Positions 29,486 through 37,623 of a stretch of DNA of 64,000 bases are shown here, in pieces. This DNA is from DATKCA01 sp035544675 (lineage in GTDB: Bacteria; Acidobacteriota; Thermoanaerobaculia; Gp7-AA8). The translations under genes and the position numbers were made by a program. Under the pieces are notes generated by a model, which was not told the origin of the DNA, did no database searches, and saw only the letters and a list, made by a program, of their open reading frames with translations. Location of the stretch: assembly GCA_035544675.1 (NCBI GenBank), contig DATKCA010000025.1:1-64000 (forward strand), written 5' to 3'. Within the stretch, counting starts at the first letter, position 1. Each line of letters begins with the position of its first letter.

Positions 29486-31569
29486 GCGCGATAGTCGCGG
29501 CGGTCGATGACGATCTTCGTCACATCCGCGATCCGCAGGACCGCTCCGCCGACTTTCCTCAGCAGCGACATGCGGTTCCTGCGGACCGCCTCGTCTTCGA
29601 CGTTGACCATCACGTCTTTGAAGAACGACTCCAGCTCGGGCGCCATGCCGGCGAACGACTGCAGGGCCGAGCGGTAGCTCCGCTCGGCGACGAGCTCGTC
29701 GATCTGTTCGCTCACCGTCGTGGCCAGGTCGTTCAGCCGTTTCTCCACGGCGTGCTCGAAGCGCGCCGGATCGACGGTCGCGGAGTCGTGACCCTGCGTG
29801 ATGTTGGCGATGCGCTTCGCGGAGTCGAGGATGGACAGGAAGTTCGCCTCGTCCCGCATGGCCTTCAGCGCGGTGACGCGGTCGACGAGGTCGGTCAGCG
29901 ATCCGGTCCATCCCGCTTCCATGGCCGCGGCGATCTCGTCGTAGAGGAAGCCGTAGGCCGAGGCCTCGAGGATCGTGCGGATGCGCTCGGCGAAGAACGC
30001 CAGCAGCTCGTCCTTCACATCCTTCCTGTCCGCCGCGCCGTGCGCGTGGAGGGCGATGTCGAGCAGCGCACCGATGCCGATGCGCACCTGCCTCTTGTCT
30101 CGATTGAGCAGGATCTGAACGATGCCCTGGGCCGCGCGGCGCAGTGCGAACGGGTCCTTCGATCCGCTCGGCCGCGCGCCGATCAGGAAGAAGCCGGCCA
30201 GCGTGTCGGCCTTGTCGGCCAGGGAGAGCACCGCGCCGCTCAGCGTCCGCGGCAGTGGGTCCTCGAGGCCGGCCGGAAGGTAGTGATCGTAGACCGCCTG
30301 CCACACCTCGTCCGGCTGGCCTTCCTCGCGCGCGTAGATGCCGCCGATCCTTCCCTGCAGCTCGGTGAACTCCTTCACCATCTCGGTGACGAGATCGGCT
30401 TTGCAGATGTGCGCGGCCGTTGCCACGGCGGCGCCGCCGAAGGCGATCCCGGCGGCGATGGCCGCGGCGATCCGCTCGATGCGGCGCGTCTTGTCGAGGT
30501 AGTGGCCGAGCTTCTCCTGGAACTGCAGATGCGAGAGCGTGTCGACGCGCTCGGCGAGCGTCTTCTTCCGGTCGGCCTCGTAGAAGAACTTCGCATCGGC
30601 GAAACGCGCGTTCGTGACGAACGAGTTGCCGTAGGCGGCGTTGCCCTGCTCGTCGCCGTCGTTGTCCAGAACGGCCAGGAAGTAGTTCGTCAGCTTCCCG
30701 GCCCTGTCGCGGATGGGAAGCTGCTTCTGATGCACCCGCATCACCGTGACCAGCACCTCCTCGGGCAGCACGAGGTAGTCGCTCCTGAACTCGGCACGCA
30801 CCACGCCGGGGTATTCGGTCAGGTATTGCCACTGCGCCCAGATCGACGCGTCAATGGACGGGATGCCGCCCACCTCCGTGGCCAGGATGCGCGCCCGTTC
30901 GGCCATCACGTGACGCCGGCGCAGCGCGTCCACGACCACTCGCGCCAGCTCCAGCCGTGTCACATAGTCGTTGTAGGAGGTCACCTCGATCCGGTCCGGC
31001 GCGAGGGTGCGGTGCCCTGCGGTGGACGTGCCCGAATCCACGTCGAAGATGCGGATGGGCAGGTGCTTCCCGTCGAAGAGGGAGATGACCGAGTGCACCG
31101 GCCGGATGAACGAGTGCTCTCCCTTGCCCCACCGCATCATCTTCGGCCAGCGGAGCGACTCGATGATGCCGGGCACTTCCGCCTGTACGAGATCCTGCAC
31201 GTTGCGGCCGGCGACCTGTTTGCGGATGCGGACGTATTCGCCGCCCGAGTCGATGATGTCCTCGAGCGCGGCGCTGTTCTTCCTGAGAAATCCCTGGAGC
31301 GCCTGGGTGGGCTTTCCCTCCGCGTCGTACGCGGACTTCCGCGGCGGCCCCTTCACTTCCTGCTCGCGGTCGGACTCGCGCAGAGGGAGGCCGGTGAGGA
31401 AGACGGCGATGCGCCGCGGCGTCGAGCTCACCGTGACCGCCTGCTTCGGCTCGGCGGTGCCGAGCGTCTCGGCCAGCCTGGTCAGTTTCTCCCGCAGCGT
31501 GTTCTGCGCCGCGTCATGCATCCACGCCGGAATCTCTTCCGTGAGGAGCTCGAAAAAATACTCCGCCAT
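29482..31569 (-). CDS. glyS: Glycyl-tRNA synthetase beta subunit
   Basis: 695 residues. The beta subunit of the alpha2beta2 bacterial GlyRS recognises tRNA-Gly. It starts YFFELLTEEIPAWM; RRIAVFLTGLP, GPPRKSAYD, KMMRWG, the HD-like part and the C-terminal anticodon-binding domain (FFKDVMVNVEDEAVRRNRM) are standard. Its ATG shares a base with the glyQ stop (TGATG), so the two subunits are made by coupled translation. Confidence 0.95.
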   Translation of the reverse strand: MAEYFFELLTEEIPAWMHDAAQNTLREKLTRLAETLGTAEPKQAVTVSSTPRRIAVFLTGLPLRESDREQEVKGPPRKSAYDAEGKPTQALQGFLRKNSAALEDIIDSGGEYVRIRKQVAGRNVQDLVQAEVPGIIESLRWPKMMRWGKGEHSFIRPVHSVISLFDGKHLPIRIFDVDSGTSTAGHRTLAPDRIEVTSYNDYVTRLELARVVVDALRRRHVMAERARILATEVGGIPSIDASIWAQWQYLTEYPGVVRAEFRSDYLVLPEEVLVTVMRVHQKQLPIRDRAGKLTNYFLAVLDNDGDEQGNAAYGNSFVTNARFADAKFFYEADRKKTLAERVDTLSHLQFQEKLGHYLDKTRRIERIAAAIAAGIAFGGAAVATAAHICKADLVTEMVKEFTELQGRIGGIYAREEGQPDEVWQAVYDHYLPAGLEDPLPRTLSGAVLSLADKADTLAGFFLIGARPSGSKDPFALRRAAQGIVQILLNRDKRQVRIGIGALLDIALHAHGAADRKDVKDELLAFFAERIRTILEASAYGFLYDEIAAAMEAGWTGSLTDLVDRVTALKAMRDEANFLSILDSAKRIANITQGHDSATVDPARFEHAVEKRLNDLATTVSEQIDELVAERSYRSALQSFAGMAPELESFFKDVMVNVEDEAVRRNRMSLLRKVGGAVLRIADVTKIVIDRRDYRA

Positions 31570-32456
31570 CAGGATGCCTTCTCAGCCAGCAGGGGGAACC
31601 CGAGCTCGCGGCGCGCCTCGAGGAACTGGCCGGCGCAGCGCACGGCCAGGTCGCGCACCCGTTTGATCACGCCCACGCGCTCGGTCACCGAGATCGCCCC
31701 GCGCGCGTCCAGCGTGTTGAAGACGTGCGAGCACTTCAGCGTCCAGTCGTACGCGGGGAGGACCAGGCTGGCCTCGAGGCAGCGCCTGGCCTCTCCCTCG
31801 TATGCCTCGAGCAGCTTCCAGTGCAGGCCGACGTCCGCCTCTTCGAAGTAGTAGCGCGAGAACTCGTACTCATCCTGTTTGCGTACCGGCCCGTAGCCGA
31901 ACCCGGCGCCCCACTCGATGTCGTACACCGAGCTCTGGCGCGAGAGGAACATCGTCAGCCGCTCCAGCCCGTAGGTGATCTCGGCCGAGATCGGCGAGAG
32001 GTCGATGCCGCCCGCCTGCTGGAAGTAGGTGAACTGCGTGATCTCCATGCCGTCGAGCAGCACCTGCCAGCCCACGCCCCAGGCGCCGAGTGTCGGCGAC
32101 TCCCAGTTGTCTTCCTCGAAGCGGATGTCGTGACGGCGCAGGTCGAGGCCGATGGCGCGCAGCGAGTCGAGATAGAGGTCCTGAACCTCGAGGGGCGACG
32201 GCTTGAGGATGACCTGAAACTGATAGTGCTTGCCGAGGCGGAACGGGTTGTCGCCGTAGCGTCCGTCGGCGGGGCGGCGGGAGGGCTGCACGTAGGCGAC
32301 GTTCCACGGCTCGGGGCCGAGGACGCGCAGGAAGGTTGCCGGATGCATCGTGCCGGCTCCGACCTCGATGTCCATCGGCATCTCGATCATGCAGCCGCGC
32401 GCGGCCCAGAAGTTCTGCAGCTCGAGGATGAGCGATTGAAAGGAGAGGCGCGACAT
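31569..32456 (-). CDS. glyQ: Glycyl-tRNA synthetase alpha subunit
   Basis: 295 residues from ATG at 32456 (upstream in-frame codons are repeat sequence). This is the class II catalytic subunit: FQSLILELQNFWAARGCM, DIEVGAGTMHPATFLR, YVQPSRRPADGRYG, RFEEDNWESPTLGAWGVGWQ and GGIDLSPISAEITYGLERL. It forms glycyl-adenylate and charges tRNA-Gly with the beta subunit. TAGAAT lies 8 bp before the ATG, so the message is probably near-leaderless. Confidence 0.96.
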   Translation of the reverse strand: MSRLSFQSLILELQNFWAARGCMIEMPMDIEVGAGTMHPATFLRVLGPEPWNVAYVQPSRRPADGRYGDNPFRLGKHYQFQVILKPSPLEVQDLYLDSLRAIGLDLRRHDIRFEEDNWESPTLGAWGVGWQVLLDGMEITQFTYFQQAGGIDLSPISAEITYGLERLTMFLSRQSSVYDIEWGAGFGYGPVRKQDEYEFSRYYFEEADVGLHWKLLEAYEGEARRCLEASLVLPAYDWTLKCSHVFNTLDARGAISVTERVGVIKRVRDLAVRCAGQFLEARRELGFPLLAEKAS

Positions 32457-32464
32457 GGCCGCGC

Positions 32465-32470
32465 ATTCTA
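32465..32470 (-). promoter_or_regulatory. -10 element for glyQ, near-leaderless
   Basis: On the minus strand TAGAAT ends 8 bp before the glyQ ATG, exactly the spacing seen at plsY. No Shine-Dalgarno lies between. It is preceded on that strand by ACTACAC and then by the dispersed palindrome at 32481. Confidence 0.45.
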
Positions 32471-32480
32471 GTGTAGTGCG

Positions 32481-32537
32481 GTGGAGCGCCGCGCCTGCCC
32501 GGGCGGCGAGCAGCGGCCGGGACGGCCTCCGCTCCAC
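32481..32537. repeat. Dispersed palindrome between lipoprotein and glyQ genes
   Basis: GTGGAGCGCCGCGCCTGCCC at one end and CGGCCTCCGCTCCAC at the other flank an imperfect centre. Its last base is the first base of the lipoprotein gene's stop codon (complement). It may terminate that gene's transcript just before the glyQ promoter. Confidence 0.7.
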
Positions 32538-33043
32538 TATGGATCCGTCGGAGGTGGTGGAGGTTGTGGATCCGTTGACGGCTCATCCTCCCGTTGCTCT
32601 TCGGGTTCTTCTTCCGGCTGTTCCTGCTGCTGCTCTCGCTCGGATTCGGGCTCGGGCGCGGGCACGGGCGCGGGCTGTTCCGGTTCGGCGCGCGGGGTGG
32701 GAGGGGGTGTGGGAGTGACGGGCGGCGGATCGCGCCGGGGCGTCCGGGGCGCGTCGCCGCGGTACACCGGCGTCACAGGGAATGTTTCGGCGATCGTTCC
32801 CGGTGGCGCGGTCGTAGAGAGGGCCGCCGTGTCGGAGAGCGTGAAGGCCGAGGTGGTGTCGGCGTTCGTTCCGGTCATCGCCGCCGGCATCGCGGTCGGA
32901 CCGAGGTCGGCGGGACCGGCTGCGGTTGAGCCCTCCTGAACCACTTCGTACTGCGTTTGATCGCGCTGCAGATCGGTTCCGCCGCCGCCGCAGCCGGCGA
33001 GGGCGACCGTTGCTAAGGTCAAGAAAACGATGACTTTTTTCAT
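32537..33043 (-). CDS. Pro/Glu-rich lipoprotein
   Basis: 168 residues from ATG at 33043. The signal peptide MKKVIVFLTLATVALAGC ends in a lipobox followed by Gly residues. The mature chain is disordered in character: a Thr/Ala-rich half, then Pro-rich and Glu/Gln-rich tracts (about 105-168), ending in a Pro run. No domain is recognisable. The start is 42 bp from the divergent thioesterase gene. It may act as a flexible periplasmic spacer or have no structured function. Confidence 0.6.
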   Translation of the reverse strand: MKKVIVFLTLATVALAGCGGGGTDLQRDQTQYEVVQEGSTAAGPADLGPTAMPAAMTGTNADTTSAFTLSDTAALSTTAPPGTIAETFPVTPVYRGDAPRTPRRDPPPVTPTPPPTPRAEPEQPAPVPAPEPESEREQQQEQPEEEPEEQREDEPSTDPQPPPPPTDP

Positions 33044-33085
33044 AGCTCGTTCATGGACTGCTGTTAGTCTCCGGTCGCATTTTGT

Positions 33086-33556
33086 ATGCCAGTGCAACCG
33101 TCCAATCCCGATTTCGAGCCTGACGTTCGCGAAAGCTTTTCACGTCAGGGACTCATGCGCGTGCTCGGCGCGGAGCTGGCCCTCGTTCAGGCCGGTCGGG
33201 TCGAAGTGGTGCTGCGGTCGCGGCCCGATCTGACGCAGCAGGCGGGGCTGCTGCACGCCGGAGTCATCGCCGCGATCGCGGACAGCTCATGCGGCTACGC
33301 GGCGCTCACACTGATGCCGGCCGGATCCGATGTCGTGAGCGTCGAGTTCAAGCTCAGTCTGCTTGCGCCGGCACGGGGCGTTCGCGTCGTGGCGCGCGGC
33401 GAGGTCGTCCGCGCCGGCCGGACGCTGACGGTCTGCCGCGCCGATGTGTTCGGTGAGGACGAGACGATCGTGGCGACGATGCTCGGGACGATGATGCGGC
33501 GGGCCGATTCTTCTGGAACATCCTCTGCAATCAGCCTGTTGAATAAACCGTACTAA
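33086..33556 (+). CDS. PaaI-type acyl-CoA thioesterase
   Basis: 156 residues with a single hotdog fold. QQAGLLHAGVIAAIADSSCGYAAL is the PaaI/YdiI motif (HGG-type active site, here H-A-G), followed by SVEFKLSLLAPARG and the strand RTLTVCRADVF. It hydrolyses thioesters such as phenylacetyl- or other acyl-CoA. The substrate is not predictable. The last codons lie in the promoter-operator of the suf regulator, the stop TAA falling in the left arm of the dyad. Confidence 0.85.
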   Translation: MPVQPSNPDFEPDVRESFSRQGLMRVLGAELALVQAGRVEVVLRSRPDLTQQAGLLHAGVIAAIADSSCGYAALTLMPAGSDVVSVEFKLSLLAPARGVRVVARGEVVRAGRTLTVCRADVFGEDETIVATMLGTMMRRADSSGTSSAISLLNKPY

Positions 33557-33569
33557 CTTGGTACTGTTT
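33539..33569 (+). promoter_or_regulatory. sufR promoter with 25-bp dyad operator
   Basis: A -35-like TTGAAT (33539-33544) and a -10-like TACTGT (33562-33567) are separated by 17 bp. A 25-bp dyad overlaps them: left arm AAACCGTACTAA (33545-33556), centre C, right arm TTGGTACTGTTT (33558-33569). Arms match at 10 of 12 positions (AAAC-N-GTAC-N-AA). The length and position resemble the 25-bp sites of IscR/SufR-type Rrf2 regulators, though the base sequence differs from the E. coli consensus. The first downstream gene is an Rrf2 regulator, so autorepression of the suf operon is the likely function. Confidence 0.65.
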
Positions 33570-33591
33570 CCGCTCTCGTGAGCAATTCGAC

Positions 33592-34068
33592 ATGCTGAAG
33601 ATCTCCAGATTCACCGATTACGGCCTTCTCGCGGCGGTCTACCTGGCCCGGCATCAGGGCGAAGTAGTGGCCGCCCGCGAGCTGGCCGAGTTCTACCACC
33701 TGCCGATTCCGATGATCACGAAGGTGCTGAAGACGCTGCACCAGAGCGCGCTCATCCATTCGCATCGCGGCGTCGGCGGTGGCTACTCATTCGACGGCGA
33801 CCCGGAAATCGTCACCCTCGGTCAACTCATCGAAGTGTTCGAGGGGCCGTGGGATCTGGTCGAGTGCGAGACGCTCGACGAGAGCGGCCACGCCATCTGC
33901 GCCATCCGCGTGGCCTGCCCCTCGCGCCGCTTCATGTTCGGGATCAACAGCGTCATCAAAGGCGCATTCGACGGCGTGACCCTGGGCGACCTGATGAGGG
34001 GCGAGATGCCGGCGCCGATTTATGGAAAACAGCGCGCCACTCCAGCGCGCGGATTGAACGAGTCATGA
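33592..34068 (+). CDS. sufR: Rrf2 family iron-sulfur regulator of the suf operon
   Basis: 158 residues. The N-terminal winged helix (RFTDYGLLAAVYLARHQ to HSHRGVGGGYSF) has the recognition helix motif of Rrf2/IscR proteins. Cys92, Cys103 and Cys109 lie in the segment expected to ligate a [2Fe-2S] cluster, with spacing C-x10-C-x5-C that is wider than in IscR. It probably senses cluster status and represses the operon at the dyad just upstream. The stop overlaps the sufB start (ATGA). The symbol follows its operon role, not proven orthology to cyanobacterial SufR. Confidence 0.85.
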   Translation: MLKISRFTDYGLLAAVYLARHQGEVVAARELAEFYHLPIPMITKVLKTLHQSALIHSHRGVGGGYSFDGDPEIVTLGQLIEVFEGPWDLVECETLDESGHAICAIRVACPSRRFMFGINSVIKGAFDGVTLGDLMRGEMPAPIYGKQRATPARGLNES

Positions 34069-35501
34069 GCAACGAGACTGTCCACCAGATCGCAGAACAG
34101 GAATACAAGTACGGCTTCGTCACGGACATCGAGTCCGACGTCGTTGCGCCGGGCCTCAGCGAGGAGGTCGTCCGCCTCATCTCCACCAAGAAGGGCGAGC
34201 CGGAATGGCTGCTGGAGTGGCGTCTCAAAGCCCTTCGTCACTGGCAGACGATGAAGGAGCCGACGTGGGCGAACGTGCATTACCCGCCCATCGACTACCA
34301 GGCCATCAGCTACTACTCCGCTCCGAAGCAGAAGAAGGTGCTGAACAGCCTGGATGAAGTCGATCCGGAGCTGCGCAAGACGTTCGAGAAACTCGGGATC
34401 TCGCTCGAGGAGCAGAAGCGCCTGAGCGGCGTGGCCGTGGATGCGGTCTTCGACAGCGTCTCGGTGGCCACGACCTTCCGGGCCGAGCTGGCCAAGCTCG
34501 GGATCATCTTCTGTTCGTTTTCCGAGGCGGTGAAGGAGCATCCGGAGCTGGTGCGCAAGTACCTGGGGTCGGTCGTTCCGATGACCGACAACTTCTTCGC
34601 CACTCTGAACTCCGCGGTCTTCACGGACGGCTCGTTCTGCTACATCCCCCAAGGGGTGCGCTGTCCGATGGAGCTGTCGACGTATTTCCGCATCAACTCC
34701 GCGGGAACGGGGCAGTTCGAGCGGACGCTGATCGTCGCTGACGAAGGAGCGACGGTGAGCTACCTGGAAGGCTGTACGGCGCCTCGCCGCGACGAGAACC
34801 AGTTGCACGCGGCGGTCGTGGAGCTGGTCGCGCTCGACAACGCATCGATCAAGTATTCGACGGTGCAGAACTGGTATCCGGGCGACAAAGAAGGGAAGGG
34901 CGGCATCTTCAACTTCGTGACCAAGCGCGGCAAGGCGTTCAAGAACGCCAAGCTGGCCTGGACGCAGGTGGAGACAGGCTCGGCCATCACCTGGAAGTAT
35001 CCGAGCTGCATCCTGCAGGGGGACAACTCGGTCGGTGAGTTCTACTCGGTGGCGCTGACCAACCACTACCAGCAGGCCGACACCGGCACGAAGATGATCC
35101 ACATCGGAAAGAACACGCGCTCGACGATCGTGTCGAAGGGCATTTCGGCGGGCCGCGGCCAGAACACCTATCGCGGCGAAGTGAAGATCATGAAGAGCGC
35201 GGACGGCGCCCGCAACTACTCCCAGTGCGACTCCCTGCTCCTCGGCGACCAGTGCGGGGCGCACACGTTCCCGTACATCGAAGTGCGCAACTCCACCGCG
35301 AAGATGGAGCATGAGGCGTCCACGTCGAAGATCGGCGAGGACCAGCTCTTCTACTGCCAGCAGCGAGGGATCTCGGCGGAGGATGCGGTCTCGATGATCG
35401 TGAACGGCTTCTGCCGGGAGGTGTTCCGCGAGCTGCCCATGGAGTTCGCCGTGGAAGCGCAGAAGCTGCTGGGAGTGAGTCTCGAAGGAAGCGTGGGGTA
35501 A
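34065..35501 (+). CDS. sufB: Fe-S cluster assembly scaffold SufB
   Basis: 478 residues. SufB with SufC and SufD forms the SufBC2D scaffold on which Fe-S clusters are built. Family sequences include SGVAVDAVFDSVSVATTF, GIIFCSFSEA, FTDGSFCYIPQGVRCPMELS, EGCTAPRRDENQLHAA, TQVETGSAITWKYPSC and the C-terminal IEVRNSTAKMEHEASTSKIGEDQLFYCQQRGI. Length and motif order are normal. It is the first structural gene after sufR; a long hairpin repeat separates it from sufC. Confidence 0.97.
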   Translation: MSNETVHQIAEQEYKYGFVTDIESDVVAPGLSEEVVRLISTKKGEPEWLLEWRLKALRHWQTMKEPTWANVHYPPIDYQAISYYSAPKQKKVLNSLDEVDPELRKTFEKLGISLEEQKRLSGVAVDAVFDSVSVATTFRAELAKLGIIFCSFSEAVKEHPELVRKYLGSVVPMTDNFFATLNSAVFTDGSFCYIPQGVRCPMELSTYFRINSAGTGQFERTLIVADEGATVSYLEGCTAPRRDENQLHAAVVELVALDNASIKYSTVQNWYPGDKEGKGGIFNFVTKRGKAFKNAKLAWTQVETGSAITWKYPSCILQGDNSVGEFYSVALTNHYQQADTGTKMIHIGKNTRSTIVSKGISAGRGQNTYRGEVKIMKSADGARNYSQCDSLLLGDQCGAHTFPYIEVRNSTAKMEHEASTSKIGEDQLFYCQQRGISAEDAVSMIVNGFCREVFRELPMEFAVEAQKLLGVSLEGSVG

Positions 35502-35508
35502 GCAGGAT

Positions 35509-35599
35509 GTCATCCCGAGCGTAGCGAGGGATCTGGGGGCGGGGCGGTAAGGGATCGTACCGCGCAACCGCCCAGATTCCTCGCTACGCTCGGAATGAC
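35509..35599. repeat. Long inverted repeat between sufB and sufC
   Basis: The left arm (35509-35537, starting GTCATCCCGAGCGTAGCGAG) and right arm (35571-35599, ending CTCGCTACGCTCGGAATGAC) pair at 27 of 29 positions. An inner GGCGGT/ACCGCC stem extends the structure. The arms resemble the GAGCGTAGCGA-type mobile palindromes found between genes in many environmental genomes. It lies in the middle of the suf operon, so it could stabilise or attenuate the message between sufB and sufC. Confidence 0.85.
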
Positions 35600-35611
35600 G
35601 GAGAAAGGGTC

Positions 35612-36376
35612 ATGTCACTACTCGAAATCAAGAACCTCACCGCCGGCATCGAAGGGAAGGAGATCCTGAAAGGTCTCAGCCTCTCGGTCGGCGCCGGCGA
35701 AGTGCACGCCCTCATGGGCCCGAACGGGTCGGGCAAATCGACGCTGGCGAACGTACTGGCCGGACGGCCGCGTTACGAAGTGACCGGCGGGAGCGTCACG
35801 TACGAGGGAAGAAATCTCCTGGAGATGGCGCCGGAAGCGCGAGCGCGCGAAGGCGTCTTCCTGGCCATGCAGTATCCGGTGGAGATCCCTGGCGTCAACA
35901 ACACCTACTTCCTCAAGGCAGCGCTGAACGCGATGCGCAAGCACCGCGGCGAGGAGGAGCTGGACGCCATCGAGTTCCTGCAGCTGGCGCGGCAGAAGAT
36001 GAAGGTGGTCGGCTTCGACGAGTCGTTCATGAACCGCGGCGTCAACGAAGGGTTCTCCGGCGGCGAGAAGAAGCGGAACGAGATCTTCCAGATGGCCGTG
36101 CTCGATCCGAAGCTGGCCATCCTCGACGAGACCGACTCCGGGCTGGACATCGACGCGCTGCGCATCGTCGCGGAGGGCGTGAACACGCTGCGGAGCGAGA
36201 AACACGCGGTGCTGGTGATCACGCATTACCAGCGCCTGCTGCAGTATCTCGTTCCCGACTTCGTGCACGTTCTCTCCAACGGGCGGATCGTCAAGTCAGG
36301 CGGGAAAGAGCTGGCCGAAGAGCTGGAGCAGAAGGGCTACGAGTGGCTCGAGACCGAGGTCGCGACGGCGCGATGA
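35612..36376 (+). CDS. sufC: Fe-S assembly ATPase SufC
   Basis: 254 residues, soluble ABC-type ATPase. Walker A GPNGSGKST, a Q-loop-like AMQYPVEIPGV, signature FSGGEKKRNEI, Walker B LAILDETDSGLD and switch His in ITHYQRLL are all intact. It powers conformational change in SufBC2D. The stop overlaps the sufD ATG (ATGA). Confidence 0.97.
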   Translation: MSLLEIKNLTAGIEGKEILKGLSLSVGAGEVHALMGPNGSGKSTLANVLAGRPRYEVTGGSVTYEGRNLLEMAPEARAREGVFLAMQYPVEIPGVNNTYFLKAALNAMRKHRGEEELDAIEFLQLARQKMKVVGFDESFMNRGVNEGFSGGEKKRNEIFQMAVLDPKLAILDETDSGLDIDALRIVAEGVNTLRSEKHAVLVITHYQRLLQYLVPDFVHVLSNGRIVKSGGKELAEELEQKGYEWLETEVATAR

Positions 36377-37623
36377 AGACCGCTGTGGAAACCGCAGTCC
36401 TGCAACGGCTCCGTCAAGCCGGCGCCGAGCGCTTCAAGGCGCTCGGATGGCCGACCACGCGCATCGAGGAATGGAAGTACACAAGCCTGGCGGCGCTCGC
36501 GAAAATGCAGTGGAGCGCCGCCATTCCTGGCGGCGAGGCTCCCGTGCTCACCAACTCGATGGTGGGAGTGGCCGCCGTGGAGATGCTTTTCGTGAACGGA
36601 CACTTCCATTCGATGCAGGGTGAGCCGCCCCGCGGGATCTCCGTGAGCAATCTCGCCGCGGCCGCGGACAGCGACGTCGTCGAGCAGCACCTGGGCCGGT
36701 ACGCGGACCTGGAGCGGTCGGCGATGACGGCGCTCAACGCCGCGAACATAGAGGACGGCGCGGTCATCGTGGCCGGAGAACGCGTTCCGTTCGAAGGGTT
36801 CATCCACCTGATCTTCGCCGGAAGCGGCGACGGAGTGTGGTCGCATCCGCGCAATCTCATCGTGGCCGGGCGGGGCAGCCAGCTCACGGTCGTGGAGAGC
36901 TTCGTCGGCACGGGCGCGTATTTCACGAACAGCGTGACGGAGATCGTGGCCGCGGACGGCGCCGTGGTCGATCACTACAAGATCGGCTGCGAGTCGGCCA
37001 CGGCGTATCACGTCGGGTCGGTTCACTATCACCAGGAGCGGGCCAGCAGCGTCACCTCGCGCAATGTCGTCGCCGGCGGAGCGCTGGTGCGCAACGACAT
37101 CACCGGCATCCTGGCCGGGGAGGGCGCGTCGCTGACGCTGGAAGGCCTGTTCGTGATCACCGGCCAGCAGCACGCGGACAACCACACGCTGATCGATCAC
37201 GTCAGCCCGCGCTGCGAGAGCCACGAGATCTACAAGGGCATCCTCGATGAGAGCGCGAGGGGCATCTTCGACGGGCGGATCATCGTCCGTCCCAACGCCC
37301 AGAAGACGGTCTCACGGCAGGAGAACAGGAACCTGCTGCTTTCAGAGAAGGCCGTCGTTGATTCCAAACCGACGCTGGAGATCCACAACGACGACGTCAA
37401 ATGCAACCACGGCTCGACGATCGGGCAGCTCGACGAGGAGGCCATGTTCTACCTTCGCTCGCGCGGCATCGACGAGGAGGACGCGCGCACGCTGCTGGTG
37501 TTGGCGTTCGCGAGCGAGCTCGTCAACCGCATGAAGATCGAGCCGGTGCGCGAGCAGGTCCGCCGCGCCCTGTTCCGCCAGATGCCGGAGCGGCTTCCGG
37601 AGCAGAGAGAGAAGGGACGATGA
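36373..37623 (+). CDS. sufD: Fe-S assembly protein SufD
   Basis: 416 residues from ATG at 36373. It is a SufB paralogue that heterodimerises with SufB and helps iron entry. RIEEWKYTSLAAL near the N-terminus, and the beta-helix core through DHVSPRCESHEIYKGILDESARGIFDGRI and the C-terminal DEEAMFYLRSRGIDEEDAR, are standard. Residues about 46-58 (WSAAIPGGEAP) coincide with a copy of the dispersed palindrome, in a part of SufD that varies between species. It overlaps sufS by 4 bp. Confidence 0.95.
   Translation: MKTAVETAVLQRLRQAGAERFKALGWPTTRIEEWKYTSLAALAKMQWSAAIPGGEAPVLTNSMVGVAAVEMLFVNGHFHSMQGEPPRGISVSNLAAAADSDVVEQHLGRYADLERSAMTALNAANIEDGAVIVAGERVPFEGFIHLIFAGSGDGVWSHPRNLIVAGRGSQLTVVESFVGTGAYFTNSVTEIVAADGAVVDHYKIGCESATAYHVGSVHYHQERASSVTSRNVVAGGALVRNDITGILAGEGASLTLEGLFVITGQQHADNHTLIDHVSPRCESHEIYKGILDESARGIFDGRIIVRPNAQKTVSRQENRNLLLSEKAVVDSKPTLEIHNDDVKCNHGSTIGQLDEEAMFYLRSRGIDEEDARTLLVLAFASELVNRMKIEPVREQVRRALFRQMPERLPEQREKGR
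36510..36545. repeat. Dispersed palindrome inside sufD
   Basis: GTGGAGCGCCGCC and GGCGGCGAGGCTCCC flank ATTCCT and form a hairpin with one bulge. Read in the sufD frame it gives WSAAIPGGE, again starting with W-S-A-A as in the GT2 and lipoprotein copies. Confidence 0.65.
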
